A stretch of 64,000 nucleotides of DNA, taken from positions 24,946,001-25,010,000 of the forward strand of contig NC_046681.1 in the NCBI RefSeq assembly GCF_009870125.1, in the 5' to 3' direction. The translations under genes and the position numbers were made by a program. Shown here in pieces: positions 1-12,489 of the stretch; the first letter of the stretch is position 1, and every line of letters starts with the position of its first letter. Source of the stretch: Drosophila pseudoobscura. Taxonomy: Eukaryota; Arthropoda; Insecta; Diptera; Drosophilidae. Under the pieces are notes generated by a model. The model searched no databases. It saw nothing but the letters and a program-made list of their open reading frames with translations, and had not been told where the DNA came from.

Positions 1-1419
1 TACTGCTTGAAGAATTACGATGCGCCAAAGGCTTCAACAGCTGCGCCTTCTGTGTCTGGCTCTCCTTTGCTCAAACTTGCTCGCTCTCGATCGTTTTGTT
101 CTCCCGCTCTCTCTCTCTCTTAGAACATTTGAGTACGCTGCTGCTGCAACGTTGACGTCGACTGCGATGACTGCAGCGGCGCTGCGGCTGCGACTGCGAC
201 CGGCCTGCAACAATTTCATTTTCGATTGGTTTGGCGCTGCGGCAACAACAACAACCACAACCACAAAAAAAAACAAACAAACTAAAGTCTGCTTCGAAAA
301 TTCTAGCGAAAAGTGAAATTTCAAAAACAAAAGGCCAAAAACCCAACGACGAAAGTCGCGGCCAGCGGCGACGCCAAGAATTTCATAACTGAACTGCTGC
401 GCAGTGTGCTGTGCCGCGCCTTTTAGCCTTTTCGGTAATTTCTTTTGTAATTTGTGGCGCAATTAATGAAATTGAAAATATGCAATTCTTCATATATGTA
501 TGTACAATGTATGTCTGTACGTATGTAATGCATACGTTGACGTATGTGTGAATGTAAATTAAAAGAGACGCAAATAAACCCCATATATAGTTTTTACATA
601 CTATATGTATATATTTGTGCATATAATATATGCAATAACCCAATAAACAACAACACGTGAGACCGGAACAAATATAAAAAGAAAACGTCGCGATCAAAAC
701 AAAAAGCCAAAACATTTCTTCCAACAAAAACAAGTAAGCAAAAAGACAAGTAGTACACGCAGGAAATACCCTGTATTTGGTTAACGTAGCATGGAGACAT
801 ATAATTCTCACAATCAAATATTTTATAAAAGTTCCAATAAGTCTGTGTGTATATGGGTAACTTAAAGCCCTAATATATAGAGAGGTCAGCTGTCCAGGGA
901 GATATTAATTTTTGTTCTCCGTTGACTGATGAAGACATTCTTTCTAGACTCTGAAACTTTATATTTTGGTAAACCAATAGCTCTAAGATTTTTGTTTGTT
1001 AAAGGAAAGGCCTTAGGCAAATAACGATGCTAGCCTGATGTACCCTAACAACAGAGGGTACCAAAAGCCTATCGCTAAATTTTCGGCGCCGCTCTCAACT
1101 CTGATCTCTCTCTCACTCTCTGTCTGCTCTCCTTGTCAGTCTTTCTTCGCGTCGGTCGCGATGATTATCACGAGCACGCAACTGACTCACGCCACAGACT
1201 GACGACACTCCCCGCTGCCCTTGCTGGGACGTTTAATAGAGGCATTCACTCGATTATTTGCAGTTTTGTGTCGTGTTTGTTGTAGCTGTTTCTGTAGTTG
1301 TATCTGCGTTTCATTCATAAACCTTAAACTTTACGCGGTGCTTGAGATAAAAGCGAATCACTAAGCAAACAAACAACGAACCAACTACTAAAACAAGTGC
1401 AGGTGCGTCTCCCTGTCTC

Positions 1420-1438
1420 GAGAGAGAGAGAGAGAGAG
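1420..1438. repeat. (GA)n microsatellite
   Basis: An uninterrupted run of GA dinucleotides inside a GC-rich noncoding block. It could also act as a GAGA-factor binding tract. Confidence 0.85.
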
Positions 1439-1884
1439 TGAGAGCAGCGCCATTAGAGCGCATATAGAACTTCTGATGTCTGGGTGTTGCGTCCATGGAG
1501 AGATTACGCGCGTTTTTGCACGCGGAAGTCGTCGGACGGCTCGGACTTGACAGCGACAAAAACAGCGTGAACAATTACAACTACGACGCGACGTTGCGTT
1601 GGCGGCCACAGCACACACACACATACATATGTATTCGCAACAAACAGTGCAACAGAAAAGTTGTTTCTTTGTTTCATCGCACAAGTATGCACACACTCTC
1701 TTCGAGAACAACTCGCATATAACGGATATTTACAAGCAAACAGACTCCCTCCCCCCCCACACCAGAAAGCGCAGACAGGAACAGAAAGAGAGAGAGAGAG
1801 CCAGACAAGTGTTTCACAGGAGCAGAGAGGGAGAGTGAATGAGACGGCCAGCCAGCCAGACAGACAGCAAGTGCAAGTGTGCAC

Positions 1885-1907
1885 GTGTGTGTGTGTGTGT
1901 GTGTGTG
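1885..1907. repeat. (GT)n microsatellite abutting an E-box
   Basis: A pure GT tract that begins within a CACGTG hexamer at 1882-1887. Confidence 0.85.
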
Positions 1908-4668
1908 GGAGAGTGTAACAGAATTTACATATACATTTCAGAGGGTATGAAAACCAGATTGTAACGTCTGAGGAATCTTGATTCTAGAATGAGATGGGGA
2001 ATCCATCGTTCACAGGTACATATACATATATGTAAACTTCTACACGAATATATATTATATGTATAGTTGTATATTTGCCTATTTACATGAAACACTATGT
2101 AATATAGATTACAGGTAAAGGTTTTACCCCTTAAGTCACACCATGAATATTAGTTTTATTTTCCATAATATTGCTTATAACTTTAAGCTCACAGACTAAA
2201 TAAAAAAATAGAAATTGTATTTTTTGTTCTGCCGTAAGAACCCCAAGAAAGTTGTGTATTCCTCTATTCCACACAAATTGACTTTTGAGCTTAATGAACC
2301 GTTTATAAAAGTACACTTAAATATCGATGACAAATTTCCGGTAGTTCCTATAAGTGACTGAGTCACGTTGTGCCGATCTGAATGAAAAACGGCTGAACAT
2401 CATCTTCATGCACGTAGTAATAAAATACCTTACAGATGAAAGTAGAACCACATTTGGTCAGGCATATATTTTTTATATTTTCAAGATTTAAAGAATTGTT
2501 TACTTGTCGTTAATGAACCCATAAATCTCAATGTAGAGCTCATAAATGAGAGGATGCCAAAGGGGATACAAAATAAAGACGCGAATCAGCAGAGATTCAG
2601 GGCATTGTATGTGCTCTTTTTCACAGGGTTACATACATATGTACATATATCTTCTTAATTAAATGATGTTTCCTATATAATGCGGAATATATCATGCAGC
2701 TGCATGCGAAAATGTACGTCTTCCTTTTTATCTTTTACATATGAAAACTAAAGAATTTCAGATCTCTCAAAGAACTTCATTTAACATTTTATTTTGAATG
2801 TCTATAAATCTGCTAATAACCATTTAGCAAATCTAGCTTAATCGATTTAGCCGTTTAAAATCCGCTTACGCATGAGTCTTGACTTTGAGAGCGGTTACAT
2901 AACACATTTCACACCCATCAGATCAACTTTTAACATCAAAACTTAAGGCTTGACGACTAAACCAAATGATGATTATAAACGAATTATCGATTGAAGATTA
3001 TTGTGTGCAGTTTTCGTGATTCAAATGTGACTCAGAAATGAAACAATTACCGTCAATTAGAGAGGCAAATACTATGTAATCGCAAAATGGAACCCAAGTG
3101 ATGCAATAGTAGAAGTCGTAAACAAAACCGAAATCGCAGTTCAGTTTTGTTTCAACATCCTTGAACCCGAATTCTGGGTAGCGAATCGGTCAAACATGGT
3201 GGAAAGAAAGCGTCAGTATATGAATTTTTGCCTGCTTATCGGTCGCTCACTTTACTGAAATCCTGAAACTCCGTCATTTATCAAATCTAGAATTATTTCC
3301 ACCACCCACATACACATACACATACAAATGTATATAAACAGAATGACTCGATAAATATTGAAACAAAGGCCACAGCTGACGGCTGCACTCGACATGTACA
3401 CATTTACATATGCATATACAAATTGGTGGCACTTATCGAGAGTGATAAGCGGAATGCATTCGTAATCGACTGTACCTAGAGAGAGGGACCCACAGTCGTA
3501 GCCCAAACCCAAACCCAGACCCAGAGCAACCAACTGGAGTGGCCCTGGGTGCAGATAAGCTGGCAGAAAATCAAATATTGAAGTCGGTAACAGCAAGAAC
3601 ACACAGAGCAAGGCAAAACGCTATAATCGTAAACCATATGCTTAGATTTATAAGTGGAAAATTAGCTAATTGTAGGCTAGGCTAATATTTGCGACACCCA
3701 ATAGGATATTTGTGGATACAAACGAGAACAAAGTTGAGCAATTTCTTGGCTCTAGTTTTCCAAATACTTTAGATAACGCTTCGTACACTTTCTGGGTGAT
3801 AAAAAACTCTATTTGGAAGCAGTTACTGTAAAACGTACTACATATTACTAGCTACTTCTTCTGAATGAACCGGTAGGGTTGCATTTCAATAGATAATTTG
3901 GTATATCTCTACCACATCTTCTAAATTATGACTACCACATCCCTGGACAGTCTTTCCTGCAGAAATATTTGGTTACTCCACCGCTTATGGTCTTCAATTG
4001 CAACAGCTGGATGGATGGATGTAGCTTATGAGGTATCTGTCCCCACCAAAGGTAATCAGGTACACTTGTTCTGGTACGTCTGTACAGGGTGTAAAAACAG
4101 TTGTTTCTCTGTTTAGGGGGAGGCTGGTGCGGTAGCAGAGCGGAGCGGAGAAAAAAGTGTGAGGGGTCCCAACACGCCAAGAAACGATCTCAAGGTCTTG
4201 CGACAGACTCCAACACACACACATAATGAGATGCATATAAAAACGTGCATGTGTGTGTGTGTGTGTGCGTGCAATGTTGTGTGGGGTCAGGCAAATACGA
4301 GCCTCGTCCCCAATGTGAATGGCAAAACCAACAACTGTGGGCTCACTTGCACTCGCCAAGAACAAGAACAAAAGAGAATGAAAACAAGAATGAGAATGAG
4401 AAAATATAAGGCCTGGCCACCGGGGGGGCCGAAGCTTTTAATACCCTGGCAAAACGATTGGTTCTATAGCAGATATATGATATATATGACTTTCATTCTA
4501 AAAGATTTCCTGCTTTAGGACTATTTAAAAAAAAAACACTGAGAATATGCTTCCTTCCCTTGTCCCTACATCCATCGTTCAAATTGTAATACCCTATACC
4601 GGGGATAAAAAAAAAATAAAAAACTGAATTGAAGTTGTTTTTATAACTCCCCACTCATAAGGGGCTCT

Positions 4669-4687
4669 GTGTGTGTGTGTGTGTGTG
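4669..4687. repeat. (GT)n microsatellite
   Basis: A pure GT tract. A similar tract lies near 4248-4268. Confidence 0.8.
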
Positions 4688-5251
4688 GGGTATCTGTTTT
4701 GCAAACACTCGGCAGAGCAGAGCCGAGACGTCGCCGCCACCGTCGTTGTCCGTTCCGATCGACAGTAGTAGGTTCAAGGCCAGCGCCTGGAAGGTTCAAA
4801 ATACTCGACAGACAAAAGGAGTGTGCCTGTGTTCGTGTGTTTGTGTTCGGTCTTTGTTTGTGTTTGTATGAGTGGTGTGCTACCACGCCCACATGTGCAT
4901 AAAAAAGCGAAACTTATCGCCTTGCCCTGCCCTGCCTGCCTGTCGCTTATGTAATACAATCCTGCAATGGGGGTGCCAGCAGAGGCGAACTCTCATTCCA
5001 TCTCCCTCATACAGCTGCTGTGTAAATAAGACCACATTCTAGATTACATAAAGGCGCACAAACACACACACATGCTCTTGCAGTGACATCAGGACACGCA
5101 CACCGTTACAGTGAACACAGCAAGATCAGACAGCCGGCCGAGAGAATGCCACAGAACAAAACCATGTTACAGTCACACTCTGTCTGCTCCCTCTCCCTCA
5201 CTCTGTTATTCTGTCCAAACACATAGCCACACATTGCGTATGTGTGCCATT

Positions 5252-5259
5252 TATAAAAG
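5252..5259 (+). promoter_or_regulatory. Candidate TATA box (TATAAAAG)
   Basis: TATAAAAG is followed about 30 bases later by GC-rich, CAG-rich sequence of the kind found in fly 5' UTRs (5280-5420). It could be an upstream promoter of vri or of a noncoding RNA. The core motif is the only direct evidence. Confidence 0.3.
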
Positions 5260-7100
5260 TTCTGCGAGAGAGCAGCAGCAGCAGAGCAGCGAAGCAGAGG
5301 CAACGCAGCGCAGCCAGCAGCGCTGTCCGCAGAGTTAATGCACTCCAACAGAAGTTCAAGGCTGAACAAATCAGTCGTTCGTTCGCTTGGTTCGTTCGCT
5401 GGGTTCGGTTGCAGCGCCCCTGCCTGACAGCCTGCCTGTGTATGTTTTCTGCATGTGTGCGAGTGTGTGTGAGTATTCCAATAAGATCATTTTGGCTGCG
5501 GCGCAAAAATAAGAACAAAAAAAAAATATTTCTCGCATTATTGTTGTATAAATTAGCACAGCGTATGGGTGTGTGTTTGTGCATTATAAAAATGCGCAGC
5601 TGGCAATTGGTGGGGTAGTCGCATCGAACCTCTTGGACTGATGCTGCTCCCTTTGCTGCTGCTTCTTCCTTGTTCTTCCCCTTCTTGTTCTATGTAAAAT
5701 ATTCAGGGTAATGTAATGGAATGTCTGTCTGGCTGGACTTCTGTCTTTCCCGCTCTCTCTCTCTCTTTCGCTCGCCCGGTCTCTGTGTGTGTGTGTGCGT
5801 CCGACTGGATCTGTTCCAACGCAAAAGGCTCGTTAAGTATGGCGGATTGTGGCCTACCCCACACCCCCGTAACAGTTGAAATATTTATGCATACTTACAA
5901 TTAAATTGATATGTATACATGCCAATGACTGCGCCACTCCTCCCCTACTCTCCCACTCCACACATTCTCTTTGCGTGTTTGTGCTGTAAAGAGACTCAAG
6001 TATTATGACAGAATTGCATTTGGATTAGGCTGGTCCTTAACCCCAGAGGCTCTTTGGGTTTTGTTCAAGAAAAATCGAACAGAAGTTTTCCCAGCTGTAA
6101 CAGTATTCCACTACGACATTCCACACTTAATATAATTACTTATTATTATTTTTGTTTAGAACCACTCTAATGAACCCACTTGCTGATTAAGATTATATAG
6201 TATGTAAATCGCTTAACTAAAAATAATGTAATTTCATCTTACGATTTGTAATCTTTCGGAGTTGAGAAACAGGAGAAAAGTTTCCATAAAAATGATTTCC
6301 GTTTTCCCATAGCCCATACCCCTGCCCCCGCAGCGGCGATCGTCTCTCAACCTGCGCATGACATCACATGCATTTCCCATTACTCAGCAAAAATGAAAAT
6401 TGCCAATTAAGCTGACGAGTGAAAATTCTTAGAACTGTTGTTCGGGAAGAGCTTTTTGCGTAATCGAATTTTTTCAGCAATATGCAAATATTGCATCAAC
6501 AAGCTGAAAATAAATAATAGTAGTAGCTACAGAGTGCACAGCCTCCATGACCTTGAAGCTTTGAAACTACAATTTTCTCCCTAAACTAAGAGATCAACTT
6601 GATAAATAGACAGACGGACTTGGCTTGGCTGCAGGGTATCAAACGGCCTGTATTTGTATGGCTGTCTGCCTCCGTAGAATATAAATATGATTTACGAAGC
6701 AGAGGAAAGAGAAAAAAAAAAAAAGAGTCGATTGCCTGCTCTGGTCTGGTGTGCGATAGAAGTTCAACCATGTTGCAAGCTAAAGTTCAAGCAAACGTCA
6801 GAGCTGGTATGAACCCTTGTTCTTATTCGTATTCGTATTCTTGTTGCTGTTGTTGCTGGTAGTCGTCTGCAACTGCGCAAATTGCTTAACTGACGAAAGC
6901 AGAGGCAGCAAAAGAGACAGTGAGAGGGGAAGAGCGGGTCGACAGATATGACCAATCAACCTACTTAAGGGGGGGGGGGCTTGGAGGGGCGCTGTTGGCG
7001 CTCTAAATTTAGCATTTCTGAAGAATTTGTTGCTGTGGCTGTTGCTCTTGTGCCTGAGCTCGGGCGCACGCTGCCTGCCTGCGCCGTTGGCATTTTCTGC

Positions 7101-7109
7101 TATAAAAGG
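7101..7109 (+). promoter_or_regulatory. Candidate TATA box (TATAAAAGG)
   Basis: A canonical TATA match lies at the right edge of a GC-rich block, with no coding sequence downstream. It may be chance or an upstream promoter. Confidence 0.22.
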
Positions 7110-7309
7110 GATAATATAATACATATAAAACGTTCTGCTGCCTACTCGCTGCATCTGTGTGTGTGTGGGGTGTCTGTCTGTGATCCTCTCTCTCTCTCTG
7201 TCTCTCTCTTAAGCATTTCGTTTTCATTCTTATTCTTCGTTTATTTCGTAATAATCGCAACATCCGCTGGCATCGGGATTTTGAGGGTTTGGGGAAGAGA
7301 CTTGGGGAC

Positions 7310-7347
7310 TGCAACTGCAACTGCGACTGCGACTGCGACTGCGACTG
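7310..7347. repeat. Hexamer repeat (CTGCGA-type)
   Basis: About six tandem copies of an ACTGCG/ACTGCA unit. Open frames crossing it encode only Ala/Thr or Val/Ala runs and were not called as genes. Confidence 0.8.
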
Positions 7348-9184
7348 AGGTTGGGGTTGGGTCTTCGATATATTCCCTCCTCTGCCCCTCTGTCCCCATC
7401 ACACTTCGGCTGCGGCTGTTGTGAAAGGCCTCGTGTACGTGGGGCTCTTTGTTGGCTGCAACGATCCGTTCCCTGTCTCCCTCTGCGATTCTTGGATTCT
7501 TTGTGTGCTGTTCTCGTTTCTTCTTTGTGTTTGTACTCTTCCTCTTTTTTATCACTTTTTGCGTTATATAATTGTAATTTACAGCGACGTTTTTATATAA
7601 CCCATGGGGCGTATGCTTTATGTACCGTTGTTGTAGCACATATTACGTATACGTATATCTGGGTATCTTTTAAATTAATTGGGTTTAGTAACGGTTTTTT
7701 TTTTGGAGTGCGGAGTGTAAAAAGTAGTCCATAAGCAAAAGAAACGATGATCTTCTCTTGTAAATGCATCACCAAATACGTTTACAATTTCCTTATACAC
7801 ACTTGCAATACACACAATAATAAACACAGTGAAAGCTCTTATAGGGCGACGACCCGTAGAGAGCTAACCAAGGTTCCAGAATGTTTCGTAGCGACTGCCG
7901 CATAAGAGAGTTGATACATAGTTTCCTAGATCCACCAATGGATTATGTTGTACCCATAGTAATGAATATTTTATGGATAAAACAAATACTTGTAATAGAT
8001 AACGATTTGGTTCTGATACTCGGTCCGGACCACACGCTTTTGGCTTTGGCCCAAGGTATAATATTTCTTCAATTTGCAACCAGGGCAGGCAAGACATTTA
8101 TCTTAATTGAAGATCGCGCGAAAGTCTAAGTGCAAATAAGCTAGAGTTTTCTATTTGGCAACAACAGAGCAACAGCAACAGCACAGCCAGTAACAACAAG
8201 ACCATACCATCCGAAAGCAATTTGGAAAGTTGTAACTTGCTCGAATGCATAATTCATTGGGTTCGACAGTCAGTACGGCGGTAGTTGGTTCGGCCGGTGG
8301 TACAGTTGACACATTAGTCCGTAGACAAAAAGGCACACAGACACAATTGCAAATGGCGCTCGAACCAAAGAATGAAGCAAAGAGCAGGCCAGCGAGCCAC
8401 ATATGAAAGCAGCGCAGCCACAGAAGTAGCAAAAGAAGTTGTCAAATGGACAACAAATGAAGCGCATTGTGCAAAACTTTTACTCTGACAGTGGGCCACG
8501 CTTGTCGTACCCTTTGAACATGGGCGGGGTACTAACACTTTGCCAAGAAACAGAGATCTAATCTCTGTATTCCTAAGAAAAAACGAAGGTTTCTAATTTG
8601 TATTCGATAAAAACTTAATCTAAAATATACCTATAGTAGAAGAATTTATAAATTAAAATCTATCTAGACCTCGCTATACCTCAGGGTATTATGCACTTCG
8701 ACTATATCTATTTAGCTTTCATGCATTTTTGTTTGCCCTGGGCCATGGTCATTGACATTGCTCTTGGACACGGACGTGGTTGCTTCTGGCCGAACTTGAG
8801 CGGGCCAGAAGAAGACGCCAACCAGCCAGCAGCAGAGGGCCGAAGCAGAAAGAAAATTAATTAAACAATCAATTGGCGTAACACTTTCTCTTCTTGAACA
8901 ATAAAAATAAAAAATAGTAAAAGATTTGTATGTGGTTCGAGCGGCTTTAATGAGCCACGAAACGGCGGTGTGTTGTGTTGGGGCGTGAGTGAACGTTCTA
9001 AACCGGTGTTCGGTGACGGCTCAAGCATGTTCGAGACGAACCTGCATGAAAGCCGGCCACTAGGTTGAGCTCTTGAGCTTGAGCCGAGCTTCAAGACTGT
9101 GCTTGCGCTGCGCTGCGCTCTCTCGAACCGGTTTCTTTTGCTCTGAATTTGAAATTCGGTTTGTGTGTTGCGTCTCCAGTGGGA

Positions 9185-9201
9185 GGGGGGGGGGGGGGGG
9201 G
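9185..9201. repeat. Poly-G tract, 17 bases
   Basis: An uninterrupted G17 run. A second G17 run is at 9724-9740, and a shorter one is near 6970. Confidence 0.9.
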
Positions 9202-9507
9202 CACGGTTACTGGGGCTGGAGTGGAGTGGAGTAAAGCGATGACGCAGCTTGTTACGTTCTTGTGCTGATCTTGCCGCAGCACCATACAAAGTAACAAAGA
9301 GAAAGAGAGAGGCAGAGGCAGAGATAGAGAGAGAGAGAGCGAGAGCGAACAAATCCGTTATTTGACCCAATTCTAAACTGGAAACGAACGAAAAAGCGTT
9401 CGAGAGAAGGCCCCCAAAAGAAGTTGCAGCAGAACAGCGCTGCTTACGTGTGCATACGTGTGCTTGTGTTTGTGTGTCTTGCGTGAAAGTTTCATAATTA
9501 CATGGTC

Positions 9508-9509
<2 letters not shown>

Positions 9510-9539
<30 letters not shown>
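9510..9539. repeat. (CT)n microsatellite
   Basis: A pure pyrimidine TC tract of about 30 bases. Confidence 0.9.
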
Positions 9540-9542
<3 letters not shown>

Positions 9543-9723
9543 CACGTCTTACTGTTGGTTAATCGCCGTCTCAGTCTCAGTCTCTGTCTCTGCCGGCGTC
9601 CTCTGCTTGTCCCACTTCTGGGGAGAAAGTAAGAACGCAGCGATCGCTCTGCTCGACTCAACGTTCCGTTTCGTGCTTTCTTTATTATCATTCTTGTTGT
9701 AATTGATTACATAAGACAAAAGA

Positions 9724-9740
9724 GGGGGGGGGGGGGGGGG
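9724..9740. repeat. Second poly-G tract, 17 bases
   Basis: An uninterrupted G17 run followed 15 bases later by another (CT)n run. Confidence 0.9.
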
Positions 9741-12446
9741 CAGGCATGTTGCGTCTCTCTCTCTCTCTCTCTGTCTCTCATCAAACCTCTAAGATCAGAT
9801 CGGCTTAAGCACTGTTTGCTCTTGCGGTATTCGGCTTTTTTCGGGTTCTGTCTGCCATCTGCTCGGGGATCGGATCTGTACCATGGGCCTAACGGTATTG
9901 TGGCCTAATATTGTAACACACTCTCTCTCGCTCGCACAAATGCGACTGCCTGTCTAATCATGTCGTTTACCCAATTCTGAAAACTTGTTTAGTTGGCAGA
10001 AGTCTCTTTTTCCCCCACTTATCGGACTCTTTCACTGTTCTTTTTTTTCTTTTTTGGTTTCTTGGGCTGAAGAATTTGTTTGGTTAGGTGGGAGTTACAT
10101 AATTGCTTATCGCCCTTTTTTTGGGAGATTTCTTAGAATTTTTTCTGTTTTCAGCCTAATTTTTATAGCTGGCAAGAGGGAGGGTTAAATGGGGTTTTAG
10201 GTGTTAAGGAGTGACTGATAAAAACAGATAAATATTAATAATATTTATTTATTTATTGCAGAGATATTATAATAATAATTCAGTGAAATTATATTTGTGA
10301 TATCCCCTACATATGTACATATATATTCTTTCCTCCGTTTGTGACTCACTGCCGGCCTTCCAGTCCACCAGAAAGCCTCCAGCACAATTCGAGGGTTCCA
10401 TTAAGGTCTTCTCCGCCTTCTCCTCCTTTGAGTAATCCAGTGTGTATCCGGAGTCAGATTTTGCTCAGTTCTAGTCTTTTATGGGTCCTTTTTTACACGA
10501 TATTCGTCAGCCATTTTCTTACTCTGCTCTTGCGCCCAGATGTGCCAGAGCATCTGGCATCTGGTTCTCGAGAGAATATTTACAAGCATGTAAAACCTGT
10601 AGAACGGGATGTTTCACAAGTTCTATTAGCATTTTCTGATATGAGAATATGCATCAGTAAATATTAAAGGGTTATGTAAGTGCTATTTGAGGTTTATTCA
10701 TGGATAAAGAATCCAGCCATCAAGAAAATCTACATATAGAATTAACTAAGAGGAACATTTTTTTTTTAGTTTTACTGTAAAAAAAAAACTGGTATGCCTC
10801 GTAAAGGCAAACAATTTAGAATCATTCTTTGAAGTTTTCCTCAAAAGCAAACCAATTTAAACCCAGTGTTATCCCACATAATCTAAAATCCAGCCCAAAT
10901 ATGATAAAGTTTTCCAATTTTCGTTCTTAAGCATCTGTTAATTTTGATTTCTCCCACAAAGTCCTTCTCTTTCGTTGGCATATCCGATTTCAGATCTTCT
11001 CCATCTTTCTACGGATCTTCTTCCTACGTACCTTCTAAGCGGCGTGTAATGCACTAATTGCTTTGGGTAACTAGAAACGCACACACACACACGCTATCCG
11101 CCCATACCCCCCTGCCCATATCCACTCCGAATGACAGGTTGACAAAAGCTAAACCTAAAAGCTACGGACTACAGACTTTTGAAGCTCAAAGCAACAAATA
11201 ATTTCCAATTAGAAAGAAAAAACTCGCTTGGACTTGATTTACCCGAAAAAATCAACACCAACAACAACAGTGACAACAAATAGCATTATGTGAAATTCTA
11301 ATAATTTCATTACGAAAAAAAAGAAAGCCACACAATTGTTGTTGCCGCTGTGGCGCTTTGCTGTGCTGTGCGGTGCTGCTTCTGCCGAGCTTTGACGTCG
11401 CTGCGTGCATTGACTTTCCATTCTTGTGCCGCGGCCAGGGCCAAAGCTTCGAGTGTTTGCGAGTGTGTTTTTGTTTTTGTGTATTTGCTTTCATTATTCT
11501 AATTTCGTTAACCAAAAACACAGGCAAACTTCTCTAACCAGAACGAAAAAGATCTGTCACAGAAACACGCTGTACGATGCTCGATTCTAGAACTTAAAAG
11601 TGAAACTTTTGAAAGGATTAGCAACATTATACATTTTCTATTGATCTACTGCGATATATACGATAAGTATGCTATATGTACATATGTAGGATATATGCAT
11701 TCTATGAGAAGTTGTAGTGCCGTGGATCACAGGCATTCCATCTTCTTGTTTGACTTATTATATTTGTACTTAGTATATTTTTTGTGCATTGACGAAAACA
11801 GGCGAAAACTTTCTTTTAAAAACTCTTAAAGTTCCAGAAATCTCTAGAGATTTTTGTGGAAAATGCCTGATAAATACCAGTATTACTTGGAACTGCAATG
11901 TATTGGCATATGGTTTTCCTTATACTGACAGCTATAATGATCCTATAGGGCAGCCATTTGGTAGCCTGTTAGATAATATTTACATATTAAGGGGCAACCC
12001 CCGGCTCCCTTTTATGCATACTTCCCTAATTATTCTGGCAGGCTTAGTAGTGGATATTCTTACAGATTTCTTATAAGTGATCTTCAGTGCTTTAGAGCCA
12101 CCCCGTTTTGGAGTCAATTAGGAAAGTTCGAGTTAGAGACGTTCGACTGTGTGGCATAAACAAAGTGTTTATCAACGGAACAACACGCCAACAAACGGCG
12201 TAAATAATGAAAACAAACTCGTAAATGAAATCAAGTTGAATGCACACACACACACGCACACAGAGATGGCAACAAAAATTATAAAATTGTTATTATATGA
12301 CGAATTTCTTTCGGATACTTAACAACAACAAAACTTGCACGATAAAAAGAAAGCAGCAGAAAGCTGTCTGTCTCCCGGTCGCCTCAGTCAGTCGATGGAC
12401 GTTTCTACATGTGACGCCCGACCCGACCGCCCGCCCGCTCTCCCGC

Positions 12447-12489
12447 CCGACCGACCAACCGACCGACCGACCGACCGACCGACCGACCG
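12447..12489. repeat. (CCGA)n tetranucleotide repeat
   Basis: About ten near-perfect tandem copies of a CCGA/CCAA unit. It translates as Pro-Thr-Asp or Arg-Ser-Val-Gly runs on the two strands, so the open frames across it are artefacts of the repeat. Confidence 0.9.

Noticed and set aside
34-462. 142-codon open frame on the minus strand
   Set aside because: Composition is driven by Val/Ala/Ser runs from simple repeats. It has no domain and no splice partners.
4438-4620. AATACCCT-type sequences suggesting a transposon end
   Set aside because: Only short matches, no terminal inverted repeats, target duplications or coding remnants.
7881-8129. 82-codon open frame with a hydrophobic, protein-like look
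   Set aside because: AT-rich, no homology recognised, no neighbouring exon, and overlapped by an equally long frame on the other strand.
12447-12489. Possible CRISPR-like or regulatory tandem array
   Set aside because: A plain (CCGA)n microsatellite with no spacers, in a eukaryotic genome.
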